From Macrolepiota albuminosa (taxonomy: Eukaryota; Basidiomycota; Agaricomycetes; Agaricales; Agaricaceae): a stretch of DNA of 64,000 bases. Position 1 is the first letter of the stretch. Every line of letters begins with the position of its first letter. Both the position numbers and the translations under genes were made by a program. Of the stretch, positions 47,277-56,741 are shown one piece after another. The notes beneath the pieces are model-generated. The model was given only the letters and a program-made list of their open reading frames with translations, was not told where the DNA came from and ran no database searches. The DNA lies in contig JAMWFC010000065.1 in assembly GCA_027475525.1 (NCBI GenBank), positions 624,188 to 688,187 of the forward strand. Reading direction: 5' to 3'.

Positions 47277-48579
47277 ACTGAGTTGAAGAATACCGAGGCC
47301 TTAACCGAACGAAGTGAGGTTGAGGCTGGGATTAAGCATTGAGTTGTGAAATACCGAGGCCTTAACCGAACGAAGTGAGGTTGAGGCTGGGATTAAGCAT
47401 TGAGTTGATTAAGCATTGAGTTGTGAAATACCGAGGCCTTAACCGAACGAAGTGAGGTTGAGGCTGGGATTAAGCATTGAGTTGTGGAATACCGAGGCCT
47501 TAACCGAACGAAGTGAGGTTGAGGCTGGGATTAAGCATTGAGTTGTGGAATACCGAGGCCTTAACCGAACGAAGTGAGGTTGAGGCTGGGATTAAGCATT
47601 GAGTTGTGGAATACCGAGGCCTTAACCGAACGAAGTGAGGTTGAGGCTGGGATTAAGCATTGAGTTGTGGAATACCGAGGCCTTAACCGAACGAAGTGAG
47701 GTTGAGGCTGGGATTAAGCATTGAGTTGTGGAATACCGAGGCCTTAACCGAACGAAGTGAGGTTGAGGCTGGGATTAAGCATTGAGTTGTGGAATACCGA
47801 GGCCTTAACCGAACGAAGTGAGGTTGAGGCTGGGATTAAGCATTGAGTTGTGGAATACCGAGGCCTTAACCGAACGAAGTGAGGTTGAGGCTGGGATTAA
47901 GCATTGAGTTGTGGAATACCGAGGCCTTAACCGAACGAAGTGAGGTTGAGGCTGGGATTAAGCATTGAGTTGTGGAATACCGAGGCCTTAACCGAACGAA
48001 GTGAGGTTGAGGCTGGGATTAAGCATTGAGTTGTGGAATACCGAGGCCTTAACCGAACGAAGTGAGGTTGAGGCTGGGATTAAGCATTGAGTTGTGGAAT
48101 ACCGAGGCCTTAACCGAACGAAGTGAGGTTGAGGCTGGGATTAAGCATTGAGTTGTGGAATACCGAGGCCTTAACCGAACGAAGTGAGGTTGAGGCTGGG
48201 ATTAAGCATTGAGTTGTGGAATACCGAGGCCTTAACCGAACGAAGTGAGGTTGAGGCTGGGATTAAGCATTGAGTTGTGGAATACCGAGGCCTTAACCGA
48301 ACGAAGTGAGGTTGAGGCTGGGATTAAGCATTGAGTTGTGGAATACCGAGGCCTTAACCGAACGAAGTGAGGTTGAGGCTGGGATTAAGCATTGAGTTGT
48401 GGAATACCGAGGCCTTAACCGAACGAAGTGAGGTTGAGGCTGGGATTAAGCATTGAGTTGTGGAATACCGAGGCCTTAACCGAACGAAGTGAGGTTGAGG
48501 CTGGGATTAAGCATTGAGTTGTGAAATACCGAGGCCTTAACCGAACGAAGTGAGGTTGAGGCTGGGATTAAGCATTGAG
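47277..48579 (+). repeat. 61-bp satellite, 21 tandem copies
   Basis: The period is 61 bp. The shared core CCTTAACCGAACGAAGTG starts at 47299 and recurs to 48535. Copies are nearly identical (gaaat/ggaat variants). Each core AACC...GGTT can fold into a small hairpin. One interval is 77 bp (47331-47407 / 47408-47484), an exact 77-bp duplication out of phase with the satellite. Dispersed single cores also occur at about 46655, 46725 and 52380-52660, near the ends of units 1 and 3. Confidence 0.95.
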
Positions 48580-48780
48580 TCTCAATTTTGTACTTAGAGT
48601 ATAAAAAATAAAATATGTATATTGTAAACTTCAATATTAATATAAATACCATATTTGGACATTTTTGGATTGTGTCCAGATGAGAAGAGGCCAAACGCGA
48701 TTTAGTGGACACCAGTTTTCACGCCTTGCGTGTTCTTTGACCACACATGACCAAACAAACTCGAAATTCACTGTTGTAGT

Positions 48781-49290
48781 GAGAAGACACTACAAACAAA
48801 GTAAGTGTCAATTTGTTGATTGATTGATCAAATGTTTACAAACGTTGAATTCAGCATATTTGACACTACAAACAAAGTTACAACAAAGTAAGTATTGGCT
48901 TATTTATTATTGATCAATTAATAAACATTCAATTCAGCTACAAACAATTCCGAAATCGTTACAACAAAGTAAGTATTGGTTTGTTTATTATTGATCAATG
49001 CTAATTCAGCTTATTTGACACTACAAACAGTATTTGACACTACAAACAAATCCAAAATCATTACAACAAAGTAAGTGTTGGTTTATTTATTATTGATCAA
49101 TGCTAATACATATTCAATTCAGCTTATTTCGAAATCATTACAACAAAGTAAGTGTTGGTTTATTTATTATTGATCAATGCTAATACATATTCAATTCAGC
49201 TTATTTGACACTACAAACAGTTAGTATCAGTTCATTTATTATTGATCAATGCTAATAAACAGTGAATTCAGCTTATTAGTGAAAGCTTGA
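48781..49290 (+). repeat. Irregular repeat array with intron-like motifs
   Basis: About six diverged copies of a block containing CTACAAACA, ACAACAAAGTAAGT, TTTATTTATTATTGATCAAT and ATTCAGCTTATTTGACA. Spacing varies (about 60-105 bp; one pair is offset 77 bp over 75 bp). Each copy carries GTAAGT and a later CAG, so it resembles a serially duplicated intron edge. Confidence 0.7.
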
Positions 49291-49384
49291 CAACATTTAG
49301 CTATTGATATACTAGATATATCATCATGTAAGTAACTTTTAAAGAGTTTGGACTATTGAAATGCTTAAAAAATCAATAATCTAG

Positions 49385-49819
49385 GCAATCTTCAACTACT
49401 CATTCTGAACCCAGGACTCCTGAAGGTCAAAGACAGCAGGCTAGGATTGAAAGCAGGCTTCAACAGTTGCAAATGACTGATCCTGATGATCGTCGTGCAC
49501 ATAGAAGTAGAAGATCTACTTCAGTGGTTATACCACTTGATTTTGGAACTGAGGGTATGGGATCTGGGAGTATACAAACAGGGGGAATACAAACACTTCA
49601 GTGGTTATACCACTTGATTTTGGAACTGAGGGTATGGGATCTGGGAGTATACAAACAGGGGGAATACAAACAGGGGGAATACAAATAGGGGGAATACAAA
49701 CAGGGGGAATACAAACAGGGGAAATGCAAACTGGAGGAATACAAAATGGAGGTATACAAACAGGGGGAATACAAACAGGGGGAATGCAAACTGGGGGAAG
49801 AGGGTCTGAAGATATGCCT
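49385..49819 (+). pseudogene. N-terminal part of a glutamine/glycine-repeat protein
   Basis: The open frame follows a tag acceptor (49384) and begins with HSEPRTPEGQRQQARIESRL, then DPDDRRAHRSRRSTSVV. A 15-bp minisatellite coding for (I/M)QTGG follows (49566-49800). It resembles the Arg-rich TPE repeats at the start of some fungal Helitron proteins, but that is only a similarity of style. The exact 77-bp duplication 49518-49594/49595-49671 shifts the frame. It ends at GRGSEDMP where the inverted segment begins. Confidence 0.5.
49711..49819. repeat. Inverted repeat arm, left
   Basis: Near-perfect reverse complement of 51140-51247 (109 bp), both within the (I/M)QTGG minisatellite and ending at the GRGSEDMP codons. 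The two arms flank a 1.3-kb segment in opposite orientation. Confidence 0.85.
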
Positions 49820-49944
49820 GTAAGTTTCAAAGACTCCTGCGTTGAGGTCAGTAATGATTGGCCTTACATGAAGAGAGGACACTTGAGATGCCAGATATTG
49901 GACTTTGAGGTTTGAAAGAGCTATTAAAAAGTTGACGAACTGCA
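49820..49944 (+). repeat. 125-bp captured copy of the neighbouring small gene
   Basis: As far as I can read it is identical to the reverse complement of 54864-54988. The copy starts at the first base (GT) of that gene's third intron, runs through the whole intron and 50 nt of the next exon (54913-54864), and stops. See finding. Confidence 0.9.
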
Positions 49945-51247
49945 TAATGTGAAGGGGATCCATCCAGATAATGCTGTCTTCCTGTTGGAAGAGCATTTCT
50001 AGGCTGAACATCATCAGGTTGTTGTATCCTCTGTAAGACAGGAGGTGCTGGTACATTTTGCTGCATGACATCCCCAGGTGGATCCACATACTCCAAGTCA
50101 GGAGGTGCTGGTAGATATTGCTGTCTATTATCTCCAGGTGGATCCACATACTCCAAGTCCTCCTCTATATTCTCAGCAGGATTATTCCTAGGATCATCCA
50201 GTAGATTTGGATCAATCTCATTGTCTATGGGATGCTCCAAATACTCCAAAGGATTTTGAAGCATTTCATCAAAAGCTGCATGGATATTTTGTAATCCATG
50301 AGGATCCAAATCATTGAAATCCTCTTCAAGATCAGCTAAATGTTGCTGTTGCCAGTTTTGTAAGATCCTTTCAGCCCTAGCCTGATTCAAAGGCCTATGT
50401 TCAGGATTGAGATCAACAGACTGTCAAATTTTGTCAATTAAGATAGGCTTTTAAAGTTGGCTTTGCCTTACCTCTAGTCTCAGTTCCTGTTGTTCCTGTT
50501 GCCTCAATCCTTCCTCCTCCCTCAGCCTTTCTTGGTGCAAAGTAGCCAATGCTTCATGTTGTCTTTGTTCCCTCTCTTGCTCCTCATGTCTGACCCTTTG
50601 TTGCTCCTCTACTATTGCTTGTGCCAATTCCTGTTGTCTGTCTTGTTCTTGAATCATAGCCATATGTCTCAGCCTTTGCTGCTCTTGTAAATCTGCTAGT
50701 CTGGCAGGAGGTAGAGGTGGCATAGAATTCTGTACAGATACATTTCTGACTCTTCTAAATGCCAGAGCAGGTAGGGGTGGCACTATAGGCATAGGATTCT
50801 GTAAAGGAGTATCCCATCCTTCAGGCAGAACAGTTTCAGGAATGTCCACAGAAAGTGGAGCAATAGTAGGCAGGTTGTCTCTTCTATGTATAGGAAGAGG
50901 TAGAGCAGGTAGAAGTGGTACCATTCTAGGCCTATTGTTTCTTCTGGATGTAGAAACAGGTAGAGGTGGCACCATTCTAGGTATGGGATTCTGTAAAGGT
51001 GCATCCCATCCTTCAGGCAAATGAGTTTGAGGAATGACAATAGCAAATGGATCCTGAGCAATAGGCATATCTTCAGACCCTCTTCCCCCAGTTTGCATTC
51101 CCCCTGTTTGTATTCCCCCTGTTTGTATACCTCCATTTTAGGCATATCTTCAGACCCTCTTCCCCCAGTTTGCATTCCCCCTGTTTGTATTCCCCCTGTT
51201 TGTATACCTCCATTTTGTATTCCTCCAGTTTGCATTCCCCCTGTTTA
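49848..51247 (-). pseudogene. Gln/Glu/Pro-rich protein fragment, inverted middle of the same gene
   Basis: Minus-strand frame: GRGSEDMP, then two similar Pro-rich repeats (LPEGWDAPLQNPIPRMVPPL and LPEGWDTPLQNPMPIVPPL), then a long Gln/Glu coiled coil (50460-50680; QEQDRQQELAQAIVEEQQRV). After a short intron (about 50450-50400) come RAERILQNWQQQHLADLEED and a duplicated EYVDPPGD...PAPP repeat. The C-terminus is formed by the captured 125-bp segment, read antisense. Together with 49385-49819 it looks like one gene whose middle has been flipped between the inverted-repeat arms. The exact duplication 51062-51138/51139-51215 breaks the frame at its N-terminal edge. Confidence 0.5.
51140..51247. 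repeat. Inverted repeat arm, right
   Basis: Reverse complement of 49711-49819. The preceding 77 bp (51062-51138) is an exact extra copy of part of this arm. Confidence 0.85.
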
Positions 51248-51249
51248 GA

Positions 51250-51281
51250 AATTCATGCCGAAGGCACGAATCGTAGCTCGT
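51250..51281. repeat. Terminal hairpin of unit 2
   Basis: ATTCATGCC-GAA-GGCACGAATCGTAGCTCG matches the 3' hairpin of unit 1 with one substitution in the inner stem. It is followed by TTTATATATTATGGGATGACC, a diverged version of the unit start. Confidence 0.7.
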
Positions 51282-52749
51282 TTATATATTATGGGATGAC
51301 CCGTGTGAACTTCACCCTTTTTTGGCACTGCTGACCTAAGATTTGTCAGAATATCAAAATCTTAGCTAATCTTTGTCAGCAGCTTATCAAATAAGCTGAC
51401 TTTGAATTTGTGGCTGTGCATGTCAGAATATCAAAATCTTAGCTAATCTTTGTCAGCAGCTTATCAAATAAGCTGACTTTGAATTTGTGGCTGTGCACAT
51501 CAGATTTTCGGCTCTTTCCATTATTTAGCATCAATTTGCATGATACACATGTTCTGCAATCATTTTTGTTTTTTTTTGTTGGTTCCTCTCTTTATCACTG
51601 GGTGCAGGAATGATATTTTTTGCCAAAACAATGTAAAAATACAGTGAAAATAATGCAATTAAGTTCAGATTTTTATTTAAATCTTTCTGTCAAAATTATT
51701 AAAAAAATATTGTAATTAGATTTTGAATGACACTTGATCTAATGCTCTCAAAGGTATTGGAGGGACTATATTGGTCATTTTTAAGCCTAAGAACCAGAAC
51801 TAGCTTCCTGTGGCAATTTTTTTTATTTTTCTAAGTTCAGTTAAAATGTTTTTTAACAAAACTATTCAAATCAAATTCTGAAATTAATTGGATTACAAAA
51901 GAATGTCATTCTCTGCACCCAATGTATGTATGTCCTGAGCATATTTTATTGAAGATTCATATAGTGCAAAGTTAATAAATTAATGTTTTATATATTAAAC
52001 AATGTAATGTTAATATTTGAATGAGTTGAAGTCAAATTTGAGCTCAATTTCTTGCACCGAAAAAAGTAAGGTTGAGATTGTATTTGAGCTTTTAACTACT
52101 CAGAACATAAAATATCAGCAAATTAATAATAGTATTGAAGTTAAATTTAAGACTTGAGTTGAAAAACAAAAAGATTGAACAAAGAATTGTCTTTTTAATA
52201 TGTTTTCCAGTAGATCTTGATAGAAAATACTCAAAAACTTCCAGAAAAATCAATGAAAAATCAGAAAAAACTTAAAGGCTACTGATACACTGATTTTTTT
52301 AAGAGTGATAAATGTTTAAAAAATCTGAAAAATTCAATTCAGCTTACAATAATACTTTGACAAGTTTGTACCGAGTGCCTTAACCGAACGAAGTGAGGTT
52401 GAGGCCGGGATTGAGCACTGAGTTGGGAAATACCGAGGCCTTAACCGAACAAAGTGAGGTTGAGGCCGGAATTGAGCACTGAGTTGAGAAATACATACTT
52501 GGAGCCTTAACCGAACGAAGTGAGGTTAAGGTGGAGGCTGAATTACTTATACATACTTGGTTGAGAAATACATACTTGGAGCCTTAACCGAACGAAGTGA
52601 GGTTAAGGTGGAGGCTGAATTACTTATACATACTTGGAGCCCTAACTGAACAAAGTGAGGTTAGGGTGGAGGCTTAGTTGGGGGGGGTTTGGGGGCGAAG
52701 CCCCCAACGAGATGCTAGCTGCGTGCTGAAGGCACGCGGCGCAGCTTAA
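51281..52749 (+). repeat. Unit 3 of insertion, non-coding, AT-rich
   Basis: No open frame of note. It contains the exact 77-bp duplications 51344-51420/51421-51497 and 52483-52559/52560-52636. A diverged copy of the ACTGATACACTGA/ATTTATAAA block shared with units 1-2 lies near 52276. Three to four dispersed satellite cores follow, then GGGGGCGAAGCCCCC (52691-52705) and the terminal hairpin (52717-52746). Confidence 0.75.
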
Positions 52750-54328
52750 TGATATATGCGCGATGCTCGTGACTATGTACCAAGTCCAGTGGAACATTCC
52801 CCTACCTGAGCCTTTACCAACAGAGTTGAAGCCACTTCGCAATGCCCCACACCTAATGGAAGATGTTTGGATTAGCCAGCCAATGGAGGAAGTGCCTCGT
52901 TGGCTTAGTGACAGTGCAGTACGACGAGGCATTCGTGCTATGTTAAAGGTTGATCGATGCACTGAGGAGCAGCGACGGCTTCAAATGGAAGCTGTCAATC
53001 TTTCTCGATGGTATGGCCATGAGCTTGCTGCTATTGAGCTTGCTTTAATTGAACCCACCAGTACGTCCTTTATTCATATTTTTGAATAATTACTCACATG
53101 TAACAGACGCACATCTCCATGTCCCTCTCCAACAACGGCGTTCTCATCTTCTCCACCTTCAATGTCTCTGGCCTAGTTCATTTGCACCTCAAGAAATCTT
53201 CGATCATCTCGTTTTCATGGCTACAAAAGTAGCACGATCATTTCAGGCAAACGATAATAACCTTAGCAATAACTTGCTTAATGATGAACTACTGTCCAAG
53301 CAAACCTTCGAAAGTGTTGATGATGATGATATTCCTGAGGAAGACCATTTGGATGTTGCAAGGAGCACAAATGAAATCTTGTTCGATGATTTCCTATCGC
53401 AGACTATTGATAGTGAGGTGGTAGATCCAGATACTGTAGCTTCAGGTGTGGATATAGCACTAATATGGGAGCTTCCAGTACGTTGTGGACTAATATTTAT
53501 CTTAACGATGCACTAACTCCACTTCTATCAGGAACAACACATTGATCTTCACCACGATCTCCTTCAAGAACTCTCGTTCCAAACGTTTGCTGACTTCAAA
53601 CCTCTTACTCAACCACGATATTTCCCTCATCTCCGTGGGTCTTTTGTCTTTGGCCCACGTGAGCTTGAAATGATTCATTCGCCAATGGCACGGATAAATG
53701 ATGTATGCATCAACGGCATCTCAGCTCTGCTAAAGCATCAATTCTCACTACCAACGAGTCCCGCATCTCAGTATAGTCAACAATGTGCCATTTTCTCCAC
53801 CCACGACCTCCTCATGATGCGATATAATGCTAGTGATGCAGAAATCTGGCGACGAACACGCCACACTCAGTATTGGAAGTCCCCACTCTGGATACTTCCC
53901 ATCCACTGCCCTGCTACTGAACATTGGGTCATGTGCACGATTATTCCATCTATCGGTGAAATACATTTGTTCGATAGTATGGCACAGCAGGAACCTTGGA
54001 AAACTGAGATCAAGGTACGATCTCATGCTACGTAGTTGGGTATCTTTCTCACATCTTTAAAAAGGAAATCATGGCTCTTGTCGTCCGCCTCGTCCATCTG
54101 GCAAATCAAAACGGACATCCCCTTCACATTATCACTTCAGGGTGGGTTGCTCGACCAACCATTGTAGAACCTCGACAAACAAACGATTTCGACTGTGGAA
54201 TGTGGGTTATAGTAAATATTGCAGCTATTCTCTCAGGTTTTACACTTACCGGCATACAAGAATGTCAAATGGTATTAGTTAGAGAATCTCTTTGCCATAG
54301 ACTTGCGGCACTACCCGTCTATAGTTGA
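52750..54328 (+). pseudogene. KDZ gene, 3' part: linker and Ulp1-type cysteine protease domain
   Basis: Continues the frame broken at 46368: exons 52750-53060, 53107-53477, 53532-54014 and 54065-54328, stop TGA. WNIPLPEPLPTELKPLR and LMEDVWISQPMEEVPRWL are the conserved KDZ tail. The C48/Ulp1 (SUMO-protease-like) domain then has its catalytic His in HWVMCTI (about 53920), Asp in LFDSM (about 53975) and Gln and Cys in QTNDFDCGMWVI (Cys 54194). All catalytic residues are intact. Left and right parts together give 1,281 codons without a stop. Fused Ulp1 domains are known in KDZ elements; a role in removing SUMO-like tags from chromatin is inference. Confidence 0.92.
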
Positions 54329-54519
54329 ATAATGTTCAAGCTACCCTAATATTACGCCAAAAGAGTCTGATACAATAATTCTTTAGAAGTATGCAACTCC
54401 GATAGATCCTGTCCAGCTATCGTTAAATATCCTCCCAAATCTTGTAAAGACCTGAGAACTGAAGAAATGGTCTTTGAAACTTCCTCAGAACGTTTCCACT
54501 CGTCCTGTGCTCCAGACAG

Positions 54520-55302
54520 TTACAGGATTTCATATTGATAGGTTTTAAGCCATTTTTCCAGTTTCTCGATGCGAATAATAGCTTCAAAGATATTGTCAGA
54601 GTTGCCAGTCGTCATGAAATGAGAGTATAGTAATTCGAAATAATCAAACGCAGAGTCACCAACATATTGTGTGAGCTTTTTTGCAACTCTTTTGACTCTG
54701 AGAGTCCAGTATGTAACGTCGCTAGGGTTTTCCCTTGAACATAAGGTCAGTGCATGTTATTAGAGACATAAAATGCTAGTAGCTTACTCTGGAGCTGCGC
54801 TATGAGATTCCAGTTGCTCCAAAAGTGATTCAAGATGACCAGATGTAGTGTCCAAATTGCCAATGCAGTTCGTCAACTTTTTAATAGCTCTTTCAAACCT
54901 CAAAGTCCAATATCTGGCATCTCAAGTGTCCTCTCTTCATGTAAGGCCAATCATTACTGACCTCAACGCAGGAGTCTTTGAAACTTACTCAGGAGTTGTA
55001 GTAGATTTCACTTGTTGAGATGGCAAGTCGTTTTTCACTCGTCTTTTCAGCCTGTTTTCCATTCTATTCATGTATAGGTGAAGAATACTAGCAATAAATG
55101 AAACACATACCTTTTTGCTTTGAACTTTTGATATTGATCCTGGCGGCGGGTGCTAATTGTTGCCTTATTCCTGCTCTCGATAGATTCAATAAATCCTAGC
55201 CTGAGATAAATGAAGCACTTACTTGTGATAAGACTTTCGGCTCTTAGCATTGTTGGCCAGTCTTTTCTCTTCTGTGGTGTGGTAGATACGCTGCCGGCCC
55301 AT
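54520..55302 (-). CDS. Small basic transposon cargo protein
   Basis: Exons 55302-55223, 55170-55111, 55063-54989, 54913-54788 and 54733-54520 join in frame for 184 aa. The N-terminus GRQRIYHTTEEKRLANNAKS, then SYHKNKATISTRRQ, is a strongly basic helix and recurs in small genes next to agaricomycete transposons (from memory). The rest contains two similar modules, YWTLRFERAIKKLTNCIGNL and YWTLRVKRVAKKLTQYVGDS, each beginning right after an intron, so they probably arose by exon duplication. It is tail-to-tail with the transposase gene. It probably binds nucleic acid, but the function is unknown. No defects seen. Confidence 0.75.
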
Positions 55303-56741
55303 AATATGGTAGGAACAATAGAAGTTAAAGATCAATGTAAGTGTACAGATACAAAGCTTATTGTCGTCATCTTACATTTTGGACATCTGTCTTACCTTTT
55401 CACTCTGGCCTCAAATATAGCAGACCTGTTCAGACTAAACACCTCCACGGTATTTAGACAGCTTACTGATGAATTTTTAGACAATTTTACGACCTATAGC
55501 AAGTGCAGCTGCAGTCAAGAAATGTGGCAGCACCTGGACGCTAATTTGGACTGGCTATTTGTAGGCGGTATGCATCTAATGTATCTAGTATTTAATATTC
55601 AATCCCTTCATATTTTTCCATCTGTTTTTGGCACCGGCAAGCCACTGTACAGGCAAAAAAATGGGAGTCTCTCTGTCGAATGTCGACTTTCATTGCAATT
55701 TTCATGTGGCTTTTATGACAGGCTCAGTTACATTGTGAACAATCCCAGATTTCCGGTTGACAACTTTCACAAAATCTCTGTTTGAGTGCATAGAATTGAG
55801 CAAGTACAAATCTTCACAAAATCGCTGTTTGGGTGCGTAAAATTGAGCAAGTTCAAAAATACGTAATGAATAACTCTGCAGTTACATAATGTTCATGCGG
55901 ATGAACTAAACATCTGACACATGTCAGATAGCATTTGTTTCCTTTCCCTTCCTCTCTGTTTTTGGTCTGGCTGCAATTGTCTTACATTTCCTTGTATGTC
56001 TTTGAAACTGGTACTCTAATGCTAGTTTTTCTAACCGCTTTATGCAGCTAGGAGTTCAATACTACTGAACCTTTAGATTCGAGGTGCTTCCTGATTGTTG
56101 GCTTCTCTGTCACTGCTTAAACTTACATTAATTCCGTATCTTGGTATTTTACTATTTTTCTTGTATATCTAGGACAGTTGTGCTTACTTTTTGTGAAGAA
56201 ATATACCCAACACTCGTTCATGCTATTGATTTCAACACTATAACCCACTCACTTTTGAAGATGGTAGCCATTATGACCATTACAACCTATTTCATGATGT
56301 GCACTACTGCATACAAATGGCTTCTTTATCCCGCCTCCTTCTACTTCGACAACTGTGAAACTCTAAATCAGATTTTTAACCTGGCAACCGCATCAACCTG
56401 GTTTGTTTTACTCAAACATTGCCAATTTTCATTCGTCCACCCTCCTTCAACTGTTCTTGCTACTGCACCTCAAAAAAGTATCTCTTTCAAAGTTTGTATT
56501 TATAATGTCGTCTTAAAAAATCAAGCTGACTGCCCCTGAGATGCAAATTCCTGCTGGAAGATCCACCGTCTTCCAATTCAACAGTCTTGTATGACCATGC
56601 AGAATGTGGAAATGTGAGTGCAAATGTAGATGGTGATATCGTCATGGAGGAAGCTCACCCAACAAATTCTCAGTTACAATCTGGCTATCCCACCTATTAT
56701 GGTCCTATTCCTGTCTACGATATATACCCTTTGCTGAACAG
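55303..56741. other. Divergent intergenic region inside the KDZ element
   Basis: Between the small minus-strand gene and the large plus-strand gene. It probably holds both promoters and perhaps unresolved 5' exons of the large gene: an in-frame-looking segment with DGDIVMEEAHPTNSQLQSG lies at 56630-56690 but cannot be joined cleanly. Two similar 30-bp stretches around tcacaaaat(c)(t/g)ctgttt(g)ag/gggtgc occur at about 55767 and 55814. Confidence 0.4.

Larger units (their letters stand above)
46369..52749 (+). mobile_element. Helitron-like insertion of 6,381 bp inside the KDZ gene
   Basis: The left end begins TCTATATAGAATGGG directly after A46368. The right end finishes in a hairpin (AGCTGCGTGC-TGAA-GGCACGCGGCGCAGC) and TTAA directly before T52750. 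Insertion between A and T with a 5' TC and a 3' hairpin, without target duplication, is the Helitron pattern; the 3' end lacks the usual CTRR. Removing 46369-52749 rejoins codons as RKY|DICAMLVTMYQ in frame. There are three head-to-tail units: 46369-46828, 46829-51280 and 51281-52749. No Rep/helicase gene is present, so it is non-autonomous. Chimeric assembly of repeats could affect the internal order. Confidence 0.75.

Noticed and set aside
47277..48579. Centromeric or subtelomeric satellite
   Set aside because: The array lies inside a delimited insertion within a transposon gene, and the core is also found at ends of related units.
49566..49800. CRISPR-like regular repeats
   Set aside because: 15-bp coding minisatellite ((I/M)QTGG) with no spacers, in a eukaryote.
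46369..52749. TIR-type DNA transposon with TA duplication
   Set aside because: The ends are not inverted repeats of each other, and the rejoined gene fits an A/T insertion without duplication better.
55210..55785. Plus-strand 191-aa open frame
   Set aside because: Its first part is antisense to the well-supported small basic gene, and the rest shows no protein features.
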